Assembly (NCBI GenBank): GCA_035534895.1
Contig: DATLRC010000007.1
Location: 1-17,899, forward strand
DNA from: DATLRC01 sp035534895
Lineage (GTDB): Bacteria; Patescibacteriota; Saccharimonadia; Saccharimonadales; UBA4665
Direction of reading: 5' to 3'
Length of the DNA stretch: 17,899 bases
In this document: piece by piece, positions 1 through 7,130 of the stretch
Numbering within the stretch: position 1 is the stretch's first letter
How the letters are laid out: each line of letters begins with the position of its first letter
Position numbers and translations under genes: made by a program
The notes under the pieces: model-generated
The model's database searches: none
Seen by the model: the letters and a program-made list of their open reading frames with translations, nothing else
Told to the model about the DNA's origin: nothing

Positions 1-271
1 CACCTTGATCCAAGCTCTTTAAGTTAGTCGTATCCCATGTAGAACTAGACAAATTTGCATATGTCGGATAGTTCCCATTCTGAGCAAAGTAAGCCTCTAG
101 CTGTGTCTGAACAGCATTCATATCTGTTTGCCGCTTGGCATTACGTGCTTTTGCTTGAATTCCGGCATAAGTAGTAATAACTAGTGCCGCTAAGATACCA
201 ATGACTACGATGACGATCAACAGTTCCACAATGGTGAAACCTGATTGGCGCCGTTTTTTAAGTGAGATCAT
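1..271 (-). CDS. Type IV pilin-like prepilin, 3' end cut by window edge
   Basis: Translating the minus strand from the ATG at 271 gives a class III signal peptide: short basic leader MISLKKRRQSG, then FTIVELLIVIVVIGILAAL. Prepilin peptidase would cut between G11 and F12, and the glutamate at mature position 5 is present. The hydrophobic segment (about residues 12-33) is followed by a soluble helix with the usual QTDMNAVQTQLEAYFAQNGNYPT pattern of minor or major pilins (Q-T-D at about 48-50). Ninety codons are visible; the C-terminal globular part lies outside. A strong Shine-Dalgarno (AAGGAGGG at about 286-293) precedes the ATG. It lies downstream of pilB-pilC but has its own promoter, as expected for an abundant structural subunit. 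Whether it is the major pilin or a pseudopilin cannot be told from this part. Confidence 0.9.
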   Translation of the reverse strand, partial: MISLKKRRQSGFTIVELLIVIVVIGILAALVITTYAGIQAKARNAKRQTDMNAVQTQLEAYFAQNGNYPTYANLSSSTWDTTNLKSLDQG

Positions 272-328
272 AAGGACCCACCCTCCTTAAATTTGAAAAT
301 TTAGTTATTAATTTTTACTGATGATTTT

Positions 329-350
329 GAGACTGTTCTAAAACAGACTC
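329..350 (-). promoter_or_regulatory. Hairpin in the pilin mRNA leader
   Basis: GAGACTGTT and AACAGACTC are nine-base inverted arms with one central mismatch and a four-base loop. They lie between the predicted transcription start (about 360) and the Shine-Dalgarno. No U-tract follows, so it is not an intrinsic terminator. It may stabilise the mRNA or bind a protein as DNA; function unknown. Confidence 0.45.
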
Positions 351-366
351 AACAACCTAAGAATAG

Positions 367-394
367 ATTATAAGCATAAGCCAATTCAAGTCAA
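367..394 (-). promoter_or_regulatory. Sigma70-type promoter of the pilin gene
   Basis: On the minus strand TTGACT (389-394) and a perfect TATAAT (367-372) are 16 bp apart. Transcription would start near 360, which gives a leader of about 88 nt before the pilin ATG. It allows the pilin to be made independently of pilB-pilC. Confidence 0.7.
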
Positions 395-441
395 CTAAAG
401 TTGTGGAAAAGCACTTACTATCAAAGGTATACGGATTAAAG

Positions 442-1719
442 CTAACTGTTGCCGATATTTTTTGATAGATTTGCAATCGGCCCCATAACTGAAGCAGCAA
501 TTAGTCCAACAGCTGCACCCAAAAAGATTATCATTACTGGCTCAATAACTGCTGCCAAGCCATCAATTAAGACCGAGACCTCTTCTTCATAAAAATCAGC
601 AATCTTGACCAATACTGTATCAATCTGGCCTGTTTCTTCACCAACAAGTAGCATCTGGCTGACGATTGGCGGGAAATGCTTGCTTTTACTAATTGGTTCG
701 CTGAGTGGCTTGCCGTTTCTGACTTGAATCGCCGCATCCTGTAACTCTTTTTCAATAACTTTGTTGCCGATAGCTGCCCCAGTTACTTCCAGAGCATCCA
801 AAACACTAACACCGGCGCTCATTAGTGAAGCAAAGGTTCTAGAAAACCGAGCGATAGCTATCTTTAAGATAATAATTTTAACAATCGGTGTTCTCAATAA
901 TAAAGCATGAAACTTATATTTGCCACCAGGAGTCTTAATGTATCGCAGCAGGTAGAAGCTTATTATCCCAATGACAACAATGGTAAAAATCATATTCGGT
1001 AACTTATTGAAAATCGGTACGGAGCCCAGTAAAGGAATATGTCGGACGATGCCCGAACTGATGCAAAAGTTACTAATTTTTAGTAGGACACGCGTATAAA
1101 TTGGTAGTTGGGCGTGGGGTCCGCCAAGATCTGTTAAAATCTTGCCGATTTTAGGTACAATGACCAGCATGATGCCAAAGAAAGCGATGACTGTAACAGT
1201 TAGAATAACAACCGGGTACATCATTGCACCTTTGATCTTTTTACGAATGCTAGCATCTTGCTCTACTTGTAAGGCCAGACGCTTCAAGATATCGTCTAAA
1301 ATACCGCCTTCTTCGCCAGCTCGTACCATATTGACATAGACTTCTGAAAAAACTGCTGGGAATTTAGCAAATGCATCACCTAGTCCTAGTCCTCCCTCAA
1401 CATCTTTAGTAACCGCTGCCAGTACTTGACGCATATATGAGTTGTCGGCGTCTCCTTGGAGGGCAGAGAGTGAACGGGCAAGTGGCACACCGGCGCTAAT
1501 CATGGTTGAGAGCTGTCTAGTAAAAATCACTAAATCGCTTAACCTAATTTTCTTTTTGTGGCCAGATTTAGCTGCTCGACCAGGCTTTGTTGTTCCAACT
1601 ATTATCGGTCGTAAATTTTGACGATGTAAACTGGCCAACAGGTCTTCTCTGTTGGCTGCTTCCATTGTGCCATTGATCGTTTTACCTTCCTGATTTTGGG
1701 CTTTATAACTAAATAACAT
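442..1719 (-). CDS. pilC: Type IV pilus inner-membrane platform protein PilC
   Basis: PilC/GspF-family protein of 425 residues, the usual length. It forms the membrane platform on which the PilB motor acts to assemble pilin into the fibre. Two T2SF domains are visible (about 66-190 and 288-411), each with the family signature: MVRAGEEGG at 131-139 and LVGEETGQ at 358-365. Predicted membrane segments are at about 168-189, 243-259 and 392-412. The start lies only 5 nt after the pilB stop and an AAGGAA ribosome site overlaps the end of pilB, so the two are co-transcribed and probably translationally coupled. Downstream is the pilin gene with its own promoter. Assignment to the pilus rather than type II secretion rests on the neighbouring pilin and the short operon. 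Confidence 0.93.
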   Translation of the reverse strand: MLFSYKAQNQEGKTINGTMEAANREDLLASLHRQNLRPIIVGTTKPGRAAKSGHKKKIRLSDLVIFTRQLSTMISAGVPLARSLSALQGDADNSYMRQVLAAVTKDVEGGLGLGDAFAKFPAVFSEVYVNMVRAGEEGGILDDILKRLALQVEQDASIRKKIKGAMMYPVVILTVTVIAFFGIMLVIVPKIGKILTDLGGPHAQLPIYTRVLLKISNFCISSGIVRHIPLLGSVPIFNKLPNMIFTIVVIGIISFYLLRYIKTPGGKYKFHALLLRTPIVKIIILKIAIARFSRTFASLMSAGVSVLDALEVTGAAIGNKVIEKELQDAAIQVRNGKPLSEPISKSKHFPPIVSQMLLVGEETGQIDTVLVKIADFYEEEVSVLIDGLAAVIEPVMIIFLGAAVGLIAASVMGPIANLSKNIGNS

Positions 1720-1724
1720 AAGCT

Positions 1725-3539
1725 CTATTCCTTAGTTGTAACTCGTAAAATTTCTTCTATGGTAGTTTGGCCACGGAGTGCTTTAACCAAGCCATCTAAT
1801 TGCATAGTCAGCATGCCCTCTTTGACAGCCAGTATCTCAATCGCTTCACTGGTTCCGTTTGCAACAATCATTGTTTGTACGGCCTCGGAGTTATTGAGCA
1901 GTTCATAAATTCCAATTCGTCCCTTATAACCCGAATGGTTACAGCTTTCACAGCCGTCATCATGGGCTCTATAAAGTTTTGTAATAGTGGTTGGAGAAGT
2001 ACTTAACTCGTCAGTCGAGGCTCCCTTAGATTTAGTGTTATTTGATCGGCCGATGCCTCCATCAAAGGCAGCTTTTTCAAGATCATGTATTCGCTTAAGG
2101 CCACCGTTAGCCTCAATGGCGAAAGTTTTTTCTAATTGCTTGAGCAGATTGGCGTCTGGTGTAAAGAGTTCTCGACAATCAATGCACAAACGTCGCACTA
2201 AGCGCTGGCCAAGAATGACCCGAATAGTGCTGGCTATTAAAAATGGCTCAACACCCATGTCCAATAGTCGCGGCAAACAGGTGGCAGCATTATTGGTGTG
2301 CAGTGTCGAAAATACCAAGTGACCGGTTAGAGCAGCTTGAACAGCCAAATCGGCGGTCTCACCATCGCGGATCTCGCCGACCATAATGATGTTCGGGTCT
2401 TGTCGTAGAAGTGCTCGTAAACCGTTGACAAAAGTCATTCCAGCCACTGGATTAACCTGGGTTTGGTTAGCGCCCAGAATTCGGTATTCGACTGGATCTT
2501 CAACAGTTGAAATATTAACGTTTGGCGTATTTAGCATGTTAAGGACACTAAAAAGGGTAGTCGATTTTCCGGAACCAGTCGGTCCAGTAACTAAAACCAT
2601 GCCATGTGGTTGAACAATTGAATGCTTAAGTGTTTCTAGTGCCTGGCCCCAAAAACCCAATTCTTCAAAGCCAGCTGGCTTGCTCGACTCGTTAAGAATA
2701 CGCATTACCACTTTCTCACCGTCAACAATTGGTAAAGTTGAAACCCGCAGAGCATATACTAGGCCACTGATTTGAATTTTAAAACGACCGTCTTGTGGTG
2801 CCCTATGCTCATCTATCTTCAAGTTGCTCAGGATTTTAATCCGACTGACGAGTGCACCCAAGACTTTCCGAGGCAGTTTATTGGCCTCACGTAGCAGCCC
2901 ATCAATTCGGTAGCGAACAACTACGTAGTTTTCCCTAGGCTCAATATGAATATCGCTTGCACCAGCTTTAACGCCGTACTCAATGATTATATTTACTGTT
3001 TGAGCAATCGGTGAATCCTCAGCAAGATCACTTTCATCAACCTCTTCATCTTCAACTACTTCACCACCCTCGGTAGCAATGACCTTGGTTAACTCATTAG
3101 TGATAGTCCCACGATATTGATCAAGAGCTGCCTGTAGCAAACTGTTGGTTGTAATATGAACTTTCAAGTTAGTGCCAAGTTGTTTTCTGAGGAAATTAAT
3201 GGCTTGTATGTCATCCGGGTCGGCCATGGCAATAAACTTGACACCATCGTCCGCAACATCAAAGACCACCGTATTGTATTGACGAGCAATTCGCTCCGGC
3301 AGTTCTTTTAGTACTTCTCGCTTAATCTCTTTGGCGTTTAACTCAATAAAAGGGACTTCAACTTCATCAGCATAGAGTTTGGTCAGATCCTTTTCGCTCA
3401 ACAAGTTATTTTTAATAACTATGTCCTGAAGTGGTTTTTTCTCACTCAGTACTTGCTCTCTTAAGCCGGGCAGTTGCTCTTTGGTAACTTTATTGTTTTT
3501 TTGTAACAGTTTTTCAACCAGAGCATCAGGTATACGCAT
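1725..3539 (-). CDS. pilB: Type IV pilus assembly ATPase PilB
   Basis: GspE/PilB-family hexameric ATPase of 604 residues that powers pilus extension from the cytoplasm. An N-terminal MshEN-like domain spans about 1-150 and an acidic linker 158-175 (EDEEVDESD). The catalytic domain shows Walker A GPTGSGKS (319-326), the Asp box EDPVEYR (347-353), Walker B IIMVGEIRD (384-392) and the His box FSTLHTN (410-416). Zinc cysteine pairs are C452/C455 and C530/C533. The pairs are 74 residues apart because of a Ser/Thr/Gly-rich insert around 485-520. No clear Shine-Dalgarno precedes the ATG. The gene heads a minus-strand pilus operon and is divergent from recA. A retraction ATPase (PilT) is not in the window. 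Confidence 0.94.
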   Translation of the reverse strand: MRIPDALVEKLLQKNNKVTKEQLPGLREQVLSEKKPLQDIVIKNNLLSEKDLTKLYADEVEVPFIELNAKEIKREVLKELPERIARQYNTVVFDVADDGVKFIAMADPDDIQAINFLRKQLGTNLKVHITTNSLLQAALDQYRGTITNELTKVIATEGGEVVEDEEVDESDLAEDSPIAQTVNIIIEYGVKAGASDIHIEPRENYVVVRYRIDGLLREANKLPRKVLGALVSRIKILSNLKIDEHRAPQDGRFKIQISGLVYALRVSTLPIVDGEKVVMRILNESSKPAGFEELGFWGQALETLKHSIVQPHGMVLVTGPTGSGKSTTLFSVLNMLNTPNVNISTVEDPVEYRILGANQTQVNPVAGMTFVNGLRALLRQDPNIIMVGEIRDGETADLAVQAALTGHLVFSTLHTNNAATCLPRLLDMGVEPFLIASTIRVILGQRLVRRLCIDCRELFTPDANLLKQLEKTFAIEANGGLKRIHDLEKAAFDGGIGRSNNTKSKGASTDELSTSPTTITKLYRAHDDGCESCNHSGYKGRIGIYELLNNSEAVQTMIVANGTSEAIEILAVKEGMLTMQLDGLVKALRGQTTIEEILRVTTKE

Positions 3540-3776
3540 GGTTTGTATCTAGTTCCCGTTATTGGCAATAGGCGTAGTCATAAAACAGAAGGATTGCTTA
3601 AAAGCAGCCGCATTGACTAGTTTGTTTATGTTATTAAGCTCACCCATCCTAGTCTCATTTTAACAGCTAATAATTAAAAGCAGAAGCGTTTTTATGATCC
3701 CTCCAAGCGGTGTATAGTACTAAAAAGTTAGTAAAGTATAGGCGCTAACTGACGGTTCCTATCAGAGGAGGTTATT

Positions 3777-4799
3777 ATGGCAGAAACTAAAAGTACAGAA
3801 AATGTGGGCAAGACTAAAGCTCTTGGTCTAGCACTTGACCAGATAGAAAAGCAATTTGGAAAGGGCGCTATCATGAAACTTGGAATATCTCATACCAGCC
3901 AGGTGGAATGTATATCAACTGGCAGTTTATCTCTCGATTTAGCCCTAGGCGGCGGTTTGCCAAAGGGCAGGGTTGTTGAAATTTATGGACCGGAATCTTC
4001 TGGTAAAACAACATTGGCCCTACACGCAATTGCTGAAATCCAGAAAAACGGAGGCACAGCAGCTTTTATTGATGCTGAACATGCTCTTGACCCAGCTTAT
4101 GCAAAGCGTATTGGCGTCGATGTCGAGAATCTGCTACTCAGCCAGCCAGATAACGGAGAACAAGCTCTTGAAATAACCGAAACACTGGTTCGCTCTAACG
4201 CTGTTGACATAATCGTAGTTGACTCAGTTGCAGCTTTAGTACCACGGGCTGAAATTGAAGGCGAAATGGGGGACAGCTTACCTGGTCTTCAGGCTAGGCT
4301 TATGAGCCAAGCTCTCCGAAAGCTGACAGCTGTTATTTCGCGCAGTAAAGCAACGGTTGTCTTCATCAACCAGATTAGAATGAAAATTGGTATTATGTTT
4401 GGCAATCCAGAAACTACCACTGGAGGAAATGCTCTTAAATTTTACGCCTCAGTCCGTATGGATATTCGTCGTATTGGTCAAATTAAGCAGGGGGATCGGG
4501 TTATTGGTAATCGTACCCGTGTCAAAGTAGTTAAAAACAAAATTGCCCCACCGTTCCGTGAGGCCGAATTTGACATTATGTATAACGAAGGTATTTCCAA
4601 GTCCGGAGACGTACTTGACCTGGCTACAGTCCAGGGTATCGTTGAAAAAGCAGGCGCTTGGTTTGCCTACGACAACCAAAAAATAGGGCAGGGACGAGAA
4701 GCCTCCAAAATCTATCTCCAGAAAAATCCAAAAGTAATGGCCGATATAGTTAAAAAAGTTATGGTTGGTGCCGACAAGGCAGAACATCTAAAAGACTAA
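3777..4799 (+). CDS. recA: Recombinase RecA
   Basis: RecA strand-exchange protein of 340 residues, with a short C-terminal tail. It forms filaments on single-stranded DNA for homologous recombination and, where present, LexA self-cleavage. Visible motifs: Walker A GPESSGKT (71-78), catalytic glutamate in DAEHALD (E101), Walker B DIIVVDS (144-150), and the L2 DNA-binding loop with FGNPETTTGG (208-217). A good ribosome site (AGAGGAGG, 3764-3771) sets the start. recX follows after 34 nt on the same strand, the common recA-recX arrangement. I saw no convincing LexA box upstream. All key residues are present, so it should be active. Confidence 0.98.
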   Translation: MAETKSTENVGKTKALGLALDQIEKQFGKGAIMKLGISHTSQVECISTGSLSLDLALGGGLPKGRVVEIYGPESSGKTTLALHAIAEIQKNGGTAAFIDAEHALDPAYAKRIGVDVENLLLSQPDNGEQALEITETLVRSNAVDIIVVDSVAALVPRAEIEGEMGDSLPGLQARLMSQALRKLTAVISRSKATVVFINQIRMKIGIMFGNPETTTGGNALKFYASVRMDIRRIGQIKQGDRVIGNRTRVKVVKNKIAPPFREAEFDIMYNEGISKSGDVLDLATVQGIVEKAGAWFAYDNQKIGQGREASKIYLQKNPKVMADIVKKVMVGADKAEHLKD

Positions 4800-4833
4800 A
4801 ACTTGATCGCTCAGACTAAGGGCTCTCTAAAAA

Positions 4834-5439
4834 ATGCCTAAAATTACTAAAATTACACCCCAGATTAAACGTCCTGACAGGTATTCAATTTTTATTGATG
4901 GCCAATACACTTTCTCACTACACGGAGATAGTTTATTGGAAGCTAAATTGGTTCTCGGGCTAGAGCTAAATGGGAGTCAACTCGCAAAACTTAAGAAAAC
5001 TTCGTCTCAAGATCGACTTTATAGCCGAACACTACGCTACGCGGCTTTACGTAAGCGTAGTCTATGGGAAATTAAAACTTATCTTGAACGCAAAGATGCC
5101 TCCCCTGCCCTAATTAACATAATACTTAACAAGTTAAGTAATATTGGAATTGTTGATGATGAAGACCTTGCACGTGCCTTAGTAGCTGATCGTCAGTTGC
5201 TACGCCCCACTTCCCGGCTTAAGCTAATTTCTGATTTACGCCATAAACATATTTCCGAGGAGATAATTCAAAGAGCAGTGGCTGCAACAAAAAACAGTGA
5301 ACAGGTTGTTCTAAAAGAAATCATTGAACGTAAACGTCAGCAAAGTAAATACCAGGATGATCTAAAGTTAATGCAATACCTGGCTCGCCAGGGCTTCAAG
5401 TACCAGGATATTAAACAGGCTCTAGCCAAGGAAGATTAA
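4834..5439 (+). CDS. recX: RecX family regulatory protein
   Basis: Protein of 201 residues following recA, matching the RecX family in length, context and its repeated three-helix units: RYAALRKRSLWEIKTYL (about 68-84), the central unit with GIVDDEDLARALV (about 104-116), and a C-terminal KYQDDLKLMQYLARQGFKY segment. RecX binds in the groove of the RecA filament and limits its activity. The N-terminal 60 residues (KITKITPQIKRPDRYSIFID) form a short beta-rich start typical of longer RecX proteins. An AAGGG at about 4817-4821 may serve as ribosome site. Its last 4 bp overlap tail-to-tail with the next gene, on the other strand. Confidence 0.87.
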   Translation: MPKITKITPQIKRPDRYSIFIDGQYTFSLHGDSLLEAKLVLGLELNGSQLAKLKKTSSQDRLYSRTLRYAALRKRSLWEIKTYLERKDASPALINIILNKLSNIGIVDDEDLARALVADRQLLRPTSRLKLISDLRHKHISEEIIQRAVAATKNSEQVVLKEIIERKRQQSKYQDDLKLMQYLARQGFKYQDIKQALAKED

Positions 5440-5954
5440 GCAAGTACAGCAGCAGCTGGTAGAGGGCTCGACTTAAGTAGATCGTTAATAATAATCCGAC
5501 GGGGCGTAATCTCCAGAATTTGAGAACGATCAATACTTAGGCTACCCCCAGTCAGACTCTTTAAAATAGATTGGGCAACATAAATCTTCTGGACAAACAT
5601 CGTTTCCGTCTCAACTGCATAATCGTTGACCTTGCCTACCCTGGTTTTACTAATAGTCTCGACTTGTTTACCAAGCAGTTCAAAATGCAGATCCAGAATA
5701 TCTTTTAACCGCACTAACTCTTCAGGCTCAGTTAGAACAGCGTGATCGTTAACCACTAAACCTTGCTTAATGACATCACGTATATCTTGGTAAAGAAGAA
5801 TTAATTCGGTCTTATTAAAACGGTCTTGGCAGTAGAAACCCTCTATTTTCAGATTGTTTGGATTAAAAATTGGAGCAATAGCTGTCGCAATCGGCATACT
5901 GGTCCGTAAGCTGAGTACCGGTTTGTTGAGCAGGCTAGCACTTAGTTGAAGCAT
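5436..5954 (-). CDS. PRC-barrel-like domain protein
   Basis: Protein of 172 residues with no signal peptide or membrane segment. Two similar beta-rich halves resemble PRC-barrel units: about 1-85, starting LSASLLNKPVLSLRTSMPI, and about 86-160, with LLGKQVETISKTRVGKVNDY and ending ILEITPRRIIINDLL. PRC barrels occur in photosynthetic reaction centre H subunits, RimM and many small proteins of unknown role. The ATG is preceded by TATAAT with only six bases between, and no Shine-Dalgarno, so the mRNA is probably leaderless. The gene is convergent with recX (4 bp overlap) and divergent from tsaE. Function is unknown; the family assignment is from sequence pattern only. Confidence 0.72.
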   Translation of the reverse strand: MLQLSASLLNKPVLSLRTSMPIATAIAPIFNPNNLKIEGFYCQDRFNKTELILLYQDIRDVIKQGLVVNDHAVLTEPEELVRLKDILDLHFELLGKQVETISKTRVGKVNDYAVETETMFVQKIYVAQSILKSLTGGSLSIDRSQILEITPRRIIINDLLKSSPLPAAAVLA

Positions 5955-5960
5955 GACCCC

Positions 5961-5966
5961 ATTATA
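5961..5966 (-). promoter_or_regulatory. -10 box placed for a leaderless mRNA
   Basis: Perfect TATAAT on the minus strand, followed by six bases (GGGGTC) and then the ATG at 5954. Initiation seven bases downstream of the box would fall on the A of the start codon. No good -35 box at 16-18 bp is visible. Confidence 0.5.
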
Positions 5967-6075
5967 TAACTAACGCTTCAGGATTAGCTCAAATGATGGC
6001 AGCTTTTTTATCGGTGCTTGCCCAAGCTACCAGCGGAGGGTTACTATAACTGAACATGAGGAGTATTTCAGGACA

Positions 6076-6537
6076 ATGACTTGGCAGACAAAAACCACTA
6101 GCGTAGCGGGCAGTCAGAAACTTGCCGAACAAATTGGCCAACGACTGCAAGGCGGTGAACTTCTCGAAATGATCAGTGATCTTGGTGGCGGAAAGACCAC
6201 TTTTGTTCGCGGCCTGGCTAAGGGCATAGGCAGCAAGGATCAAGTAAGTAGTCCTAGCTTCACACTACACCGGGAGTATCAGGCAGGTAGTCTGATCATG
6301 CACCACTTTGATCTTTATCGTTTACCAGAACCGGGCATAATGGGTGCCGAACTTGACGAAGTTCTGGCTGATCCAAGGGCAATAGTTGTTATCGAGTGGC
6401 CGGATATTATTCAAAAGAGCTTGCCTGCACCACGAATGGAAATACATATTCGCCCAATTGCTGAAAAAGAGCGAGAGTTTAGTTTTGTCTATCCTAAAGC
6501 AATGGCCTATCTTATCCCCCGAGATAAACTGAGATGA
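6076..6537 (+). CDS. tsaE: tRNA threonylcarbamoyladenosine biosynthesis ATPase TsaE
   Basis: P-loop ATPase of 153 residues that cycles the TsaD-TsaB complex during t6A modification of position 37 in ANN-decoding tRNAs. Walker A is SDLGGGKTT (34-42), a variant of the usual GDLGAGKTT. Then follow SPSFTL (59-64), HFDLYRL (77-83) and the IEWPD motif (106-110), all typical of TsaE (YjeE). A GAGGAG about 12 nt before the ATG could be the ribosome site. It overlaps tsaB by 4 bp (ATGA), so the two are translationally coupled. tsaD and the L-threonylcarbamoyladenylate synthase are not in this window. The gene ends in TGA, which shows UGA is read as stop here. Confidence 0.93.
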   Translation: MTWQTKTTSVAGSQKLAEQIGQRLQGGELLEMISDLGGGKTTFVRGLAKGIGSKDQVSSPSFTLHREYQAGSLIMHHFDLYRLPEPGIMGAELDEVLADPRAIVVIEWPDIIQKSLPAPRMEIHIRPIAEKEREFSFVYPKAMAYLIPRDKLR

Positions 6538-6926
6538 TAATTTTAACCATCAGAACCGACAAACCTGAGGCTGAGCTTGGTTTGTTTAATGATCAGCTTG
6601 AACTTGGCCATAAGCTTTGGTATGCTCACCGAACTCTTGCCGAAACACTCAACCAGAACATCGAGCAATTACTCCAAAGCCATAATAAAAAACTACGACA
6701 GATCGATGGCCTGGTAGTATTTCAGGGTCCGGGTAGTTTTACGGGACTTAGAATTGGCATAACAGTGGCTAATGCCATGGCCGACTCGCTTAAAATACCA
6801 ATTGTTGCCAGTCAGGGCACTTCCTGGATGAGCCGTGGTATCGCGCGTATCATGAGCGGCAGCTCAGAAAAGATGGTCTTGCCCAGCTACGGTGCCACAG
6901 TTCATATAACTAAACCTAAAAAGTAG
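6534..6926 (+). CDS. tsaB: Short TsaB (t6A complex subunit)
   Basis: Protein of 130 residues that keeps the N-terminal ASKHA-type domain of TsaB (YeaZ), with the hallmark GPGSFTGLRIG at 65-75. TsaB is the scaffold that binds TsaD and TsaE for t6A synthesis. Typical bacterial TsaB has about 220-230 residues; here the second domain is missing and the chain ends in a basic tail (TKPKK). The sequence after the stop does not continue the family in another frame and soon runs into the rny promoter, so this looks like a natural short form rather than a frameshift. It overlaps the tsaE stop. Confidence 0.85.
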   Translation: MIILTIRTDKPEAELGLFNDQLELGHKLWYAHRTLAETLNQNIEQLLQSHNKKLRQIDGLVVFQGPGSFTGLRIGITVANAMADSLKIPIVASQGTSWMSRGIARIMSGSSEKMVLPSYGATVHITKPKK

Positions 6927-6946
6927 CTAGCTCGGGTGTTTTGGGT

Positions 6947-6976
6947 TTGACTTAAAAAGCCAAGTCGTCGTATATT
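6947..6976 (+). promoter_or_regulatory. Promoter of rny-ymdB with long leader
   Basis: TTGACT (6947-6952) and TATATT (6971-6976) with an 18-bp spacer, 20 bp after the tsaB stop. Transcription from about 6983 leaves a leader of roughly 148 nt before the rny ATG. The leader contains only weak hairpins (such as TTGC/GCAA near 7089-7102) and no convincing ORF. Confidence 0.6.
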
Positions 6977-7130
6977 AATGGCAGGAAAGATTTGCGATCG
7001 AGAGACGCACCCTCTTCCCAATTTTCTAAATTCTAATTTAAATTCGATTTTCAGATTAGTGCTTGTCAGCTAGAGACGTGATAGAGATTGCTTTTAGGCA
7101 AGAACTATTCTGCCGATAGAAAGGAACCAC

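Noticed and set aside
1987..2322. 111-codon plus-strand frame within pilB
   Set aside because: Shadow of the pilB frame; no family resemblance.
3690..3765. LexA-like or other operator upstream of recA
   Set aside because: No match to CTGT-N8-ACAG or GAAC-N4-GTTC; only a weak 5-bp ATAGG/CCTAT repeat and a poor TATAGT box were found.
5989..6243. 84-codon minus-strand frame over the start of tsaE
   Set aside because: It is antisense to the well-supported N-terminal part of tsaE and has no family pattern.
6978..7073. 31-codon frame (MAGKICDRETH...) in the rny leader
   Set aside because: Its ATG lies directly after the -10 box, before the predicted transcription start, and there is no ribosome site.
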